64,000 nt of DNA. It comes from DQWO01 sp964478545 (lineage in GTDB: Bacteria; Desulfobacterota; Anaeroferrophillalia; Anaeroferrophillales; Anaeroferrophillaceae). Positions 17,181-25,858 of the stretch are shown piece after piece. The notes beneath the pieces are model-generated. The model ran no database searches and was not told where the DNA came from. It saw only the letters and a program-made list of their open reading frames with translations. The stretch is from NCBI GenBank assembly GCA_964478545.1, contig CAYZIS010000006.1, positions 39,617 to 103,616 of the forward strand. The letters run 5' to 3'. Made by a program: the position numbers and the translations under genes. Numbering within the stretch: the stretch's first letter is position 1; each line of letters opens with the position of its first letter.

Positions 17181-18635
17181 ATGTCTGTTGTTGTAACCTG
17201 GCGTGTTACCGATGTTTTGCCGGCAGAAAAAAAGGGTCTGCGGGTGTATCTGTTGGCCGAGGAACGCCAATTTTTTGTCGAACATGAACAAAACCAGCAA
17301 TTAACGAAAGTTCTGGTCCGGAAAAAAATCGAGAAACCGGTTTATTTTGCCGGTGCGGATTTAAACGATGGGGATTATTTTTTCCCTTTGGCATCCCTGA
17401 TTCACCTGAATATCTGGGAGTCGGTGAAAGTTGCCGCTGATCGGGCGCTTTCTCTGGCTCGGGAGATGAAATTCTCATCGGTTATTATGGTGATGGATGC
17501 TCCTGACTCGTTGGGTTTTCATAAAAAGGCCCTGGAGGGGATTTTGCTGGGTGGATATCAATATTCCACCTTCAAAAAAGCGGATAAGAATCAGGCCCAG
17601 TGGCCGGATGTCTGTTTTGTAGTCGACAATCTGGATGCTGCGGATATTGCGGCTGATTTAAAGCGAACTGAAACGGTGTGCATGAGTGTAAACCGGGTGC
17701 GTGATCTGGTTGACCAGCCTGCTGCTATCCTGGGCCCGGAAGAATTGACCTCCGCCTGTCTGGAAGTTGCCCAAAAATCCGGACTGTCCATAGATGTCTG
17801 GGATGAATCGCGATTAAAGAGTGAAGGTTATACGGCCCTGCTGGCCGTTGGTCAGGGAAGTATCAGGCCGCCGCGTATGGTTCAGATGCAGTATGTTCCT
17901 GAGGCTGAAAGCCGATCACATGTGGTCCTGGTGGGCAAAGGCATTACTTTTGATTCCGGGGGGCTGTCGCTGAAACCTTCGACTTCCATGGAAGAAATGA
18001 AAAGGGATATGGCCGGGGCAGCCGCGGTTATCGGGGCTTTGGAAATTATCGCGGCTTTGAAGCCACCGGTGAAGGTGACCGGCATTGTTGCCTTGGCGGA
18101 GAACATGCCCGATGCCCGGGCCCAGCGGCCTGGTGATATTATCACAATGAAAAACGGTACTTCTGTGGAAGTGAAAAATACTGATGCCGAAGGTCGTTTG
18201 GTTCTGGTTGACGCGCTCCTGCGGGCTGTTGAATTAAAACCTGATTACCTGGTTGATATTGCTACCTTGACCGGTGCCTGTCTGGTGGCTCTGGGGACCA
18301 AGCTTGCCGGGGTGTTGGGTGATCAGGAGGTGGTGGACCGGTTGTGCAAGGCAGGTGAGGAAACTGGTGAAATCCTCTGGCAGCTGCCCTTGGAACCAGC
18401 TTATAAGGAGGATTTGAAGTCGGATGCTGCTGACCTGGCTAATGTTGGCAGTGATCGCTATGGTGGCACCATCCGTGGTGCTCTGTTTCTCCAGGAATTT
18501 GTGCCGGAGGGGGTTCCCTGGGCTCATATTGATATTGCCGGTCCCTCTTTTGTTTCCAAAAAGTGGAAGTATTTTACTCCTGGGGCCACCGGTTTCGGGG
18601 CCCGGGTATTGGCCGGTTTGGTGAAAAATTTGTAG
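17181..18635 (+). CDS. pepA: Leucyl/cytosol aminopeptidase (M17)
   Basis: 484 residues from the ATG at 17181, with GGAGA 6 bases upstream; an ATG two codons earlier is possible. Two-metal exopeptidase of family M17. Metal ligands lie in VGKGITFDSGGLSLKP and the signature NTDAEGRL, with the active Lys in the first block and the MKRDMAGAAAV helix. The N-terminal macro-like domain is more divergent. Ends before a clear terminator. Stands alone between repeats. Confidence 0.95.
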   Translation: MSVVVTWRVTDVLPAEKKGLRVYLLAEERQFFVEHEQNQQLTKVLVRKKIEKPVYFAGADLNDGDYFFPLASLIHLNIWESVKVAADRALSLAREMKFSSVIMVMDAPDSLGFHKKALEGILLGGYQYSTFKKADKNQAQWPDVCFVVDNLDAADIAADLKRTETVCMSVNRVRDLVDQPAAILGPEELTSACLEVAQKSGLSIDVWDESRLKSEGYTALLAVGQGSIRPPRMVQMQYVPEAESRSHVVLVGKGITFDSGGLSLKPSTSMEEMKRDMAGAAAVIGALEIIAALKPPVKVTGIVALAENMPDARAQRPGDIITMKNGTSVEVKNTDAEGRLVLVDALLRAVELKPDYLVDIATLTGACLVALGTKLAGVLGDQEVVDRLCKAGEETGEILWQLPLEPAYKEDLKSDAADLANVGSDRYGGTIRGALFLQEFVPEGVPWAHIDIAGPSFVSKKWKYFTPGATGFGARVLAGLVKNL

Positions 18636-18667
18636 GCTGTTGCATTCTGATCCTGCATTGTTTTTAA

Positions 18668-18697
18668 AGGGGTACGGTTTGTCGCCGTACCTTTTTA
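18668..18697 (+). terminator. Intrinsic terminator after pepA
   Basis: GGTACGG (18671-18677), a 7-base loop and CCGTACC (18685-18691), followed by TTTTTATT. Confidence 0.8.
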
Positions 18698-18769
18698 TTA
18701 TCAGGTCTTTTCACTGATCGGGATGCTCCTTGCCTGATCACTAAAATGACATTTCTTGAGAGAATCACC

Positions 18770-19642
18770 ATGTCCCATAAACCTTTAGTAAGTGTTATTA
18801 TCCCAACATTCAACCGTTCTTCCATGGTGGTTGAAGCAGTAGATTCAGTTCTTGCCCAAACCTATAAGGAATTGGAAATCATAGTTGTTGATGATGGCTC
18901 AACGGATGAAACAGGGGTATGTCTGGCAAGCTATGGGGAGCATATAAAGGTTATCTCTCAGCACTTGAATAGAGGGGTCAGTGTAGCTCGGAACCAGGGC
19001 ATTCGTCGGAGCTGTGGTGATTTCGTGGCGCTGCTTGATTCTGATGATCTTTGGCTCCCGGAAAAAATTGAGCGCCAGATGGATTTTTTTCGCAAACATA
19101 CTAAAGCTTTGATCTGCCAGACGGAAGAGATATGGATTCGCCGGGGAAAACGGGTCAATCCCCGGCGAAAACACCGCAAATATTCAGGCTATATTTTCCC
19201 CCATTGTCTCCCCTTATGTATTGTCAGTCCATCAGCCGTGATGATCAAGCGGCATCTCCTTTCACAGATTGGTCTTTTCGATGAGCAACTGCCTGCTTGT
19301 GAGGATTACGATTTATGGTTGCGGATAGCCGCACATCATCCAATCTTTCTGCTTGAGGAACCATTGATCATTAAACGGGGAGGACATGTGGATCAACTTT
19401 CCAGAACAGTTTTGTTTCTGGATAGATACCGGATTCAGTCTCTGGGTAAACTTTTGAAGAATGAGGAATTATCTCCTGTTCAACAACAGCAGGCCATGGA
19501 TGAATTAAAGAAAAAAGCTCATATTTTCTGTAATGGTTGTCTGAAACGGAGTAAAATTGCCGAAGCTGAACAGGTTGACCGGATGGTGACAGCGGTTACT
19601 AATCGGCCGGCGAGAATGAGCGAGAGCCATGCCGGAATATGA
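18770..19642 (+). CDS. Family 2 glycosyltransferase with a repeat-derived C-terminus
   Basis: 290 residues from MSHKPLV; an upstream in-frame ATG at 18746 adds eight residues. GT-A fold: SVIIPTFNRSSMVVEAVDSVLAQTY, VDDGSTDE, the DSDDLW metal motif, and an ACEDYDLWLRIA acceptor/base block. Likely adds sugar to a surface glycan using a nucleotide-sugar. The last dozen residues (RPARMSESHAGI) are encoded by DNA from about 19607 on. That DNA matches the internal module of family A repeats, so the native 3' end seems to have been replaced or extended. Lone gene, convergent with sfsA. Confidence 0.85.
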   Translation: MSHKPLVSVIIPTFNRSSMVVEAVDSVLAQTYKELEIIVVDDGSTDETGVCLASYGEHIKVISQHLNRGVSVARNQGIRRSCGDFVALLDSDDLWLPEKIERQMDFFRKHTKALICQTEEIWIRRGKRVNPRRKHRKYSGYIFPHCLPLCIVSPSAVMIKRHLLSQIGLFDEQLPACEDYDLWLRIAAHHPIFLLEEPLIIKRGGHVDQLSRTVLFLDRYRIQSLGKLLKNEELSPVQQQQAMDELKKKAHIFCNGCLKRSKIAEAEQVDRMVTAVTNRPARMSESHAGI

Positions 19643-19719
19643 TCAGAAAGTTTTTTTTGGGTTGCGGGTGTTGCCCCGCCTTAGTGTCCATTCAATTTTC
19701 ATTTCCGGATGGAAACCAG

Positions 19720-20448
19720 TTAAAAATCAACTGGAACCGGGGCATTAATGGTAATCTGTTTGAGGTCAATCCGGACGTCATAGACAAGGATTTCCACCCC
19801 CTGTTGCCTGGCATGTCGTAGTTGCCGGCCGTATTCCGGATCAATATGGTCAGCGGGGCGAAAGCTGCTGGCATCCTGCCGTTGAATGAGAAAAAACATC
19901 ACTGCCCGCTGCCCGGCGGCAACCTGATGTTCAAGTTCCACCAGGTGTTTTAATCCCCGGTTGGTCACCGCATCGGGAAACATGGCCAGTCGGTTTTCCA
20001 CCAGGGTGCAGTTCTTGATTTCTACGTAGCAGACAGGTTGTTCCGGTGAACTGAGCAGCAGATCTATACGGAAATTCTGGCCGTATTTCACCTCGCTCCG
20101 GATCTTTTCATAACCATCCAGCTCCGCTATTTCATGGTCAATGATAGCTTTTTTTACCAGTCGGTTGGGGACCAGGGTGTTGACTCCCACCAGTGAATCA
20201 GGCATCTCAATAAGCTCCCAGGTAAAAGGAAACTTTCGTTTGGTATTGGTTGACCTGGAAATATAGACGGGCCGTCCGGCTTCGCTGCATGTCTGCATCC
20301 GTCCGGAGTTGGGGCAGTGGGCCGTAATTACCTGGCCGTCAGTTAATTGTATATCGGCAAGAAAGCGTTTATAGCGTTTGCGCAGGGTTCCCGGGTATAG
20401 TGTTGGCCATGGAAGGCTACATTTTTTGTCTGGTGGAAAGGTTGTCAT
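19720..20448 (-). CDS. sfsA: SfsA family DNA/RNA-binding nuclease
   Basis: 242 residues. Conserved SfsA features: KRYKRFLADIQL, the HCPNSGRM block, and RIDLLLSS...CYVEIKNCTLVE (a PD-(D/E)xK-like D..ExK site), then FPDAVTNRGLKHL. In E. coli it is linked to sugar-fermentation gene stimulation, and the fold suggests a nuclease. Encoded 21 bases downstream of the purine permease gene, so probably co-transcribed. Confidence 0.95.
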   Translation of the reverse strand: MTTFPPDKKCSLPWPTLYPGTLRKRYKRFLADIQLTDGQVITAHCPNSGRMQTCSEAGRPVYISRSTNTKRKFPFTWELIEMPDSLVGVNTLVPNRLVKKAIIDHEIAELDGYEKIRSEVKYGQNFRIDLLLSSPEQPVCYVEIKNCTLVENRLAMFPDAVTNRGLKHLVELEHQVAAGQRAVMFFLIQRQDASSFRPADHIDPEYGRQLRHARQQGVEILVYDVRIDLKQITINAPVPVDF

Positions 20449-20469
20449 GGTTCAACCGTCGTGATTTTG

Positions 20470-21798
20470 TTAGTGATAAGGGAAGAAACAGTAAAACAGC
20501 CAGGAGAGTGCGCTTAATCCCCACATCCCCGGGTGGACTTCTCTGACCCGCCCGGTCAGCAGCTTAAAGAGTGGATATATGACAAATCCGGCAGTGATGC
20601 CGATCCCTAGATTGTAAGTGAAAACCATCAGGACAATAGTGACAAAAGCCGGCAGCCATTCAGTATGATCATTGAAATCGATATGGATGATGGCGCTGAT
20701 CATCTGGCTGCCTACCACTATCAGGGCCGGACCATAAGCATAACTGGGAATGGCGGTAATCAGGGGGGCGCAGAAAAGGCCGGTAAGAAACAGCAATCCG
20801 GTAGTTACGGCAGTCAGACCTGTGCGGCCGCCGGCTTCTATTCCGGCTGCCGATTCGATAAAAGTGCCGGTAGTGGTGGTTCCTAGCAGGGCGCCGGCGA
20901 CTGTGGCAATGGCATCAGCCAACATTGGTTTTTCAATTTCGGGAAGATTGCCTTTTTCATCCAACAACCCGGCCCGGGCTGACAGGCCGATGATGGTTCC
21001 GATGGTGTCGACAAAATCCATGATGAAGACGGTGAGAATGACGGAAAAAAATCCCCAGGTCAGGGCCCCCATAATATCCAATTGGAAAAAAATTGGTCCA
21101 AGTGATGGCGGCAGGCTGAAAAAATGTTGTGGTAAGGGAGTGACACCGGTCAGGCAGCCGGTTACGGTAACTGCTAACATCCCGACTAAAATACCACCCG
21201 GTATTTTGAGCATCATGAAGGTGCTGATAAGCACGAACCCAGCAATGGCCAGCAGGGTGGATGGTGAAGTGACGGCTCCCATTTGAACTGGTGCCTGTGG
21301 TATCCCGACGGTGACAATCCCGGTATCTACCAGGCCTATGAGAGTGATGAAAAGTCCAATGCCGACGGCGAAAGCATACTTCAATGACGGTGGGATGGAG
21401 GTGACAAACCAGCTGCGTATTTTGAGGACCGTCAGCAGGACAAAGAGCACACCGCCGATGAAAATTGCCCCCAGAGCAGTTTGCCAGGAATATCCCAGGA
21501 CTTTTACCACCGTGTAGGCTATGAAGGCATTTTCACCCATGTAGGGAGCAATGACGAATGGGCGTTTGGCATAGAATCCCATGATCAAGGTGCCTATCAC
21601 GGCGCTCAAGATTGTTGCTACCATGGATGGGCCTTTGGGTATTCCCGCTACTTCGAGAATGGCTGGATTAACGATCATGATGTAGGCAACGGTAATAAAA
21701 GTTGTAAATCCAGCGTGGATCTCCCTCCGAATGGTGGAATGATGGTCAGTAATTTGAAAATATTGATCCAGCCAGTTTTTCATAATTTTTTCATACAT
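20470..21798 (-). CDS. NCS2 (AzgA-type) purine/nucleobase permease
   Basis: 442 residues, about 12-14 hydrophobic segments. Typical guanine/hypoxanthine/adenine permease blocks: REIHAGFTTFITVAYIMIVNPAIL, IAPYMGENAFIAYTVV, ALLGTTTTGTFIESAAGIEAGGRTGLTAV. Proton-coupled import of purine bases is expected. The ATG at 21798 follows GGCTGGA; a second start five codons on (MKNWLDQ) is also possible. Operon with sfsA. Confidence 0.93.
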   Translation of the reverse strand: MYEKIMKNWLDQYFQITDHHSTIRREIHAGFTTFITVAYIMIVNPAILEVAGIPKGPSMVATILSAVIGTLIMGFYAKRPFVIAPYMGENAFIAYTVVKVLGYSWQTALGAIFIGGVLFVLLTVLKIRSWFVTSIPPSLKYAFAVGIGLFITLIGLVDTGIVTVGIPQAPVQMGAVTSPSTLLAIAGFVLISTFMMLKIPGGILVGMLAVTVTGCLTGVTPLPQHFFSLPPSLGPIFFQLDIMGALTWGFFSVILTVFIMDFVDTIGTIIGLSARAGLLDEKGNLPEIEKPMLADAIATVAGALLGTTTTGTFIESAAGIEAGGRTGLTAVTTGLLFLTGLFCAPLITAIPSYAYGPALIVVGSQMISAIIHIDFNDHTEWLPAFVTIVLMVFTYNLGIGITAGFVIYPLFKLLTGRVREVHPGMWGLSALSWLFYCFFPYH

Positions 21799-21885
21799 TC
21801 CAGCCGTCTAAGTGAAAGTTGAAAATGTTTCAGTATTGATGAATACTTCAATGACGTTTTGCAGTCCATCTGTTTTTTTGCAGCG

Positions 21886-22128
21886 TTGTCCGGTTTGCTT
21901 TTTACATAGTGGCTGACGTTGTTAACCGGTGCTATTTATCAAGCGCGACATCGTGAGGGTAGCTCGTTGCTTTTACCAGCGAATAGAGCGTAAAAATTGA
22001 CATGTTTGAGCCCGAAAGGGCGGGTTTGTCAATTTGAGCGCCATGCGCTATTGGAAAAGCAGACTATCGAGCGCCAAAAAGTGCTGAAATCAGCGACCGT
22101 TAACAATATGTAAGTTTCTAACCGGACA
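21886..22128 (+). repeat. MITE-like repeat family B, longest copy
   Basis: 243 bp between TTGTCCGGTT and AACCGGACA. Contains 'GCGACATCGTGAG' and 'GCGAATAGAGCG', plus an internal foldback (TTGACATG...GAGCCCGAAAGGGC...TTGTCAA) also present in the 56.1-kb copy but absent from the 12.9-kb copy. No gene. Occupies most of the purine permease-tRNA gap. Confidence 0.75.
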
Positions 22129-22180
22129 CTACTGGTTTTTTTGTTGATATCTTTTATTTTTATTGTGGCACAGTTGACAA

Positions 22181-22213
22181 AATTAAAGGTCTGTCCTTGA
22201 TCAGGCAGACCTT
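22181..22213 (-). terminator. Intrinsic terminator downstream of tRNA-Ala
   Basis: On the minus strand AAGGTCTG and CAGACCTT form an 8-bp stem around a 12-base loop, followed by TTTAATTTT. It lies 11 bases after the tRNA 3' end. Confidence 0.75.
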
Positions 22214-22223
22214 CATGGAAATA

Positions 22224-22299
22224 TGGTGGAGGATAAGGGACTCGAACCCTCGACTTCCACGTTGCGAACGTGGCGCTCTCCCAGCTGAGCTAATCCCCC
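22224..22299 (-). tRNA. tRNA-Ala (anticodon CGC)
   Basis: 76 nt including an encoded CCA. Acceptor GGGGGAT pairs with ATCCTCC (one G-U), discriminator A. The D arm has TAGCTCAGCTGGGAGAGC. The anticodon stem CCACG/CGTGG holds the loop TTCGCAA, anticodon CGC, reading GCG (Ala). The T arm has GGTTCGAGTCC. Confidence 0.95.
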
Positions 22300-22491
22300 G
22301 AGAGAAGTTTTTTATACCTCTATATTCAGCAGCAACTTCCGCTTCCCTCTACTAGAAATTTCCTGAGTTGTCAATCTCATTGACTTGTTTCCTGCGATTT
22401 CAAGAGAGGGAGAAATTGTCTGTTATAGCTATGCGATAGTTAACTGAAAGCTAAACTGGAAGTGTTTGAGCCGCGATATTGTGAGATGCCA

Positions 22492-22857
22492 TTATGGTGT
22501 CTTGCTAGCCAGGATATTGCGGATATGTTTTTTTAATTCATTCAGGTTAGCCGATTTGACCACATAGGCATCAGATGCCCAAGTGGAGAAATCCTGTTTA
22601 TATTCCCCATAGGCACTGCAAAGGATTACCGGGATATTCCTGTCCATTTCTTTTATCTTGATCAGGGCTTCCACTCCGGACATCCCGGGCATCTTGATGT
22701 CCATAATGACCAGGTCTGGATGGAAATCAGGTAAAACTTTCAATGCCTCTTCAGCATTGGCTGCAGTTTTTATGGTATATCCCTCATCTTCAAGTTCTTC
22801 TCGATAGAGTAAGCGAATACTTTCCTCATCGTCGACCACAAGAATTTTCTGGCTCAT
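22492..22857 (-). CDS. REC-only (CheY-like) response regulator
   Basis: 121 residues, a single receiver domain: ILVVDDEES (acidic pair), phospho-acceptor D in LVIMDIKMPG, S/T at ILCSAYG, K at VVKSA. No output domain, so it would act by protein contact. A good AGGGGAT site precedes the ATG. Faces away from galT's promoter region on the same strand. No cognate kinase gene is adjacent, but a hybrid histidine kinase lies 3 kb upstream. Confidence 0.9.
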   Translation of the reverse strand: MSQKILVVDDEESIRLLYREELEDEGYTIKTAANAEEALKVLPDFHPDLVIMDIKMPGMSGVEALIKIKEMDRNIPVILCSAYGEYKQDFSTWASDAYVVKSANLNELKKHIRNILASKTP

Positions 22858-22932
22858 GGATTATATCCCCTGCTATGTTGATTTTTATTTAACTGCCGGT
22901 ATAACTGCTTTTCCCGCAGATAAAACCGGATA

Positions 22933-23937
22933 TCAGTCACTAATTTTTGCTTCCCGGAGATACTTGGCTGATTCCTCCGGTGGTGTCGGGTTGATATGAA
23001 AACCGGAGCCCCATTCAAAACCGGCAATCCGGGTCAGTTTTGGCATGATTTCGAGGTGCCAGTGGAAATGTTTGTCAACATCCTGCCTGAAGGGGGCGGA
23101 ATGGAGAACAAAGTTGTATGGTGGGATATCAAGGACGACATCCAACCGCTTCAAAGTTTCTGAAAGGATGATTGACAGCGTTTCAATCCTTTCCTTGCTG
23201 GTTTCCTGGTAATGGGCACTGTGGGCTTTCGGGATTATCCAGATTTCAAAAGGGAACCGGGGCGCGTAGGGACAGATGGCCATATAGTCCTGGTTTTCGC
23301 AGACGATCCGACTTTGTTGTGACGATTCCTGGTCCACCATATCGCAGAAAATACAACGTTCCTTGTAGTCATAATATTTTTTGGCTCCTGCAAGTTCTTC
23401 TTTAATTTGTTTAGGAATGATAGGCAGGGCTATGAGCTGTGAATGGGAATGCTCCAAGGTGGCACCGGCGGCCATCCCCTGATTTTTAAAGATGATAACT
23501 GACTGAAAACGTACATCTTTGGCCAGTGCCTCCAGCCGGTCGCGGTAGGCCCAGAGAACGTCCTCAACCCCATATGCCGGCATGGTTGACAGGGTTAATT
23601 CGTGGTCAGGTGTTTCGATGATGACTTCATGCAGGCCAACCCCGTTCATCATGTCATACATGCCGTCTCCATGCTTGTATAACTCTTCCTCGTCTTTCAA
23701 CGCTGGGAATTTATTTGGTACTACCCGCAGCCGCCACCCCGGACCGTTTGGTTTGCTGCCTGGTTTGCGATAAGCAAGAACTTCAGGGGGAACGACATCT
23801 TCATTGCCGGGGCAGAAAGGACAAAATCCTTTCGGTTTATTTGTATCAAAACCGACGAAATCAGAAGGCCTTTTCCCCCTTTCCCGGGCAATAATGACCC
23901 AGCGATCAACCACCGGATCTTTACGGAGTTCAGACAT
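22933..23937 (-). CDS. galT: Galactose-1-phosphate uridylyltransferase
   Basis: 334 residues, HIT superfamily. Converts UDP-glucose and galactose-1-P to glucose-1-P and UDP-galactose (Leloir pathway). Zn ligands CPFC and CIFC; the HxHxQ-type site is LEHSHSQLIALP and a second histidine cluster is DKHFHWHLEIMP. AAGGAGG lies upstream of the ATG. In bacteria without galK/galE nearby, such proteins may serve nucleotide-sugar supply for glycans; no gal genes are adjacent here. Confidence 0.9.
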   Translation of the reverse strand: MSELRKDPVVDRWVIIARERGKRPSDFVGFDTNKPKGFCPFCPGNEDVVPPEVLAYRKPGSKPNGPGWRLRVVPNKFPALKDEEELYKHGDGMYDMMNGVGLHEVIIETPDHELTLSTMPAYGVEDVLWAYRDRLEALAKDVRFQSVIIFKNQGMAAGATLEHSHSQLIALPIIPKQIKEELAGAKKYYDYKERCIFCDMVDQESSQQSRIVCENQDYMAICPYAPRFPFEIWIIPKAHSAHYQETSKERIETLSIILSETLKRLDVVLDIPPYNFVLHSAPFRQDVDKHFHWHLEIMPKLTRIAGFEWGSGFHINPTPPEESAKYLREAKISD

Positions 23938-23952
23938 AAGGATTTTCCTCCT

Positions 23953-24771
23953 TCAACAACTTTCAGCTATCGCTGTATGGACAGCTGCCGGAATGACCTG
24001 GTTTTTTTTCTGACAGTAACTTTCAAGTAAAGCATTGCCGGCAATTTTAATCAATACTCGTGGGATGCCTCCACCTGCCTGGTAAATGAGCGGATAACAG
24101 TCAGGGGAAAAAATCTGAGAATTGCCACCGGAGACCAGTAGCCGGAACTTGATCAGTTGTTCCGACTCATCTGCAGCCAAAGATGGCAACTCCAGTGACA
24201 GGGAGATGCGACTGCGGATAGAGGTATGGGCCGGGTGTTTAAGGCGCTTGATAAAAGGTGGCTCCGCCATGAAGATGATTGACAGAAGCTTGCCCCAGGA
24301 AGACTCCCAGTTGCTCATTGAACGGATAAGGTGCAGAGATTCAGACTTGAGAAAATGGGCTTCATCTACCAGACAAACTGTCTGTCGGCCTTTTTCACCC
24401 TCTTTGATGATTCTTTGCTGCAGCCAGGCAAGCTTTTCCTGTTTACTTGCCTGTCGTCCTTTCGGTCCGCCAAGCTGCTGGCAGAAAAGGTCCAGCAAAG
24501 CAGCCGGGGTAATCTGAGGGGATGGTAGAATTAACAAGGGAAGAAATTTTTCCGGGTCCAACTGATTGATAAATAGATGGGTCAGGATGGTTTTTCCTGT
24601 TCCGCTCGAACCCCAAAGCATCATAATTGGTCGCCGCTGGCGTAAGCCGGTTGTCAGCTTCAGTATCACCTGCTCATGAATCTCAGTAGGGAAAAAGATA
24701 TCCGGATCAATGGTGTCCTGAAACGGATCTCGCTGCAGGTTAAAGAACTTCAGAAAGTTTTCCATCATCAC
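23953..24771 (-). CDS. ExeA/GspA-like AAA+ ATPase
   Basis: About 270 residues. Start among three consecutive start codons (GTG ATG ATG); the ATG at 24765 gives MENFLKFFNLQRDPF, the family-typical N-terminus. Walker A GSSGTGKT, Walker B VCLVDEAHFL, and sensor-like RSRISLSLELPSL. Lacks the C-terminal peptidoglycan-binding/SPOR and membrane parts of full ExeA. Overlaps the MinD-like gene by about 30 bases, so translation is coupled. Probably drives assembly or positioning of an envelope machine; inferred from family. Confidence 0.8.
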   Translation of the reverse strand: MMMENFLKFFNLQRDPFQDTIDPDIFFPTEIHEQVILKLTTGLRQRRPIMMLWGSSGTGKTILTHLFINQLDPEKFLPLLILPSPQITPAALLDLFCQQLGGPKGRQASKQEKLAWLQQRIIKEGEKGRQTVCLVDEAHFLKSESLHLIRSMSNWESSWGKLLSIIFMAEPPFIKRLKHPAHTSIRSRISLSLELPSLAADESEQLIKFRLLVSGGNSQIFSPDCYPLIYQAGGGIPRVLIKIAGNALLESYCQKKNQVIPAAVHTAIAESC

Positions 24772-25843
24772 TGGTCTCGTTCAAAATATTTTGCAACCGC
24801 CGGAATGCCGGGGTTTTGCGGGCTGAAATATCAAAATCATCATGATTCAGGAGCTCAGCTAGCTGTCTAATGCAGAAGGAGACACGGTTTTTCTCCGGTT
24901 CCAGAATAAAAGGCCAGCGGTTTCTAACGGCCCGTTCTACGCTGCGATCCCGATACATATAGCCCAGATTGGTTAGTGGCAGGCTCAAAAATTGTTGGGA
25001 GCAACTGGCAAGACGCTGGTAGATGGCTGCTGCCTGGCTCAAATTCCTCACTTGGTTGGTAAATACCCCGAATCTGGTACCGATTTTCTGCTGTACACAT
25101 GCCTTGATCAATCCATAGGCATCGGCCAATGAAGTGAGGTCAGGAGTTGTAATAACCATGATATCATCAGCAATACGGATGAAATCCAGGACTGCCGGGG
25201 ATACTCCACTACTGGTGTCGATGATAATATAATCAGCAATATGTTCCAGCTGTTCCAGTTGTTTGAGTAAATGTCTCCTTTTATAATCAGGCAGATTGGC
25301 CATCTCAGGAATGCCACTGGCGCCGGCAATCATGGCGATGCCGCGAGGTCCGCTGGTAATGATATCTGCCAGTGAGAGATCCATTCGGATCAGGGTTTCA
25401 AGGGTGCGTTCTGCTTTAACCCCTGCCAACAGGTGGAGGTTTGCCAACCCGAGATCTCCATCAACCAGCATGACTTTTTTATCCAGCAAGCGTAGGGCAA
25501 TGGCAAGGTTTAAGGAAATATTACTTTTGCCGACCCCTCCTTTGCCACTGGTAACCGTAATGATCCTGGCCAGAGGTTTGTTGCTCGGGTTTTTTTTCTC
25601 ATGGGGCAATGAGGCCAATTGGTTTTTAATGTCTTCTTCAGAGAGATGCTTTGATTTCAGCTGATGAATGGTCTTGAAAATTTCTATTGCTTCGGCTGGG
25701 TAGTCAAGGCGATTCCCGGCGTTGATCCTGGCCGGCAGGAAGGAAGAGTAAATTTTTTCATAAAAACGCAGGAGGCTCAGTTCCAGGCTGAGCTTATCAG
25801 AGATTGTTTTGAGTGACAGGTACCCATTAGCAGGTGTTTTCAT
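24740..25843 (-). CDS. MinD/FlhG-like ATPase with an N-terminal MerR-type helix-turn-helix
   Basis: 367 residues. Residues about 8-75 look like a MerR-family winged HTH (LSLKTISDKLSLELSLLRFYEKI..., then a helix ending SEEDIKNQL). From 92 on it is a deviant-Walker P-loop ATPase: SGKGGVGKS (99-107), LVDGDLGLANLHLL, IIIDTSSG and PDLTSLADAYGLIK, closest to FlhG/YlxH. The usual FlhG DQAxxLR N-terminus is replaced by the HTH, and there are no flagellar genes nearby. Sits between the hybrid kinase and ExeA-like genes. Confidence 0.82.
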   Translation of the reverse strand: MKTPANGYLSLKTISDKLSLELSLLRFYEKIYSSFLPARINAGNRLDYPAEAIEIFKTIHQLKSKHLSEEDIKNQLASLPHEKKNPSNKPLARIITVTSGKGGVGKSNISLNLAIALRLLDKKVMLVDGDLGLANLHLLAGVKAERTLETLIRMDLSLADIITSGPRGIAMIAGASGIPEMANLPDYKRRHLLKQLEQLEHIADYIIIDTSSGVSPAVLDFIRIADDIMVITTPDLTSLADAYGLIKACVQQKIGTRFGVFTNQVRNLSQAAAIYQRLASCSQQFLSLPLTNLGYMYRDRSVERAVRNRWPFILEPEKNRVSFCIRQLAELLNHDDFDISARKTPAFRRLQNILNETSDDGKLSEVL

Positions 25844-25858
25844 GAAAATTGCCGGGGT

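Noticed and set aside
21886..22128. Repeated palindromic blocks as a CRISPR array
   Set aside because: Copies are far apart, of unequal length and not separated by regular spacers. No cas genes are visible. They are dispersed elements.
22470..22492. A further family B fragment (GCGATATTGTGAG) after the response regulator gene
   Set aside because: Only about 18 bases match, which is too short to call with confidence.
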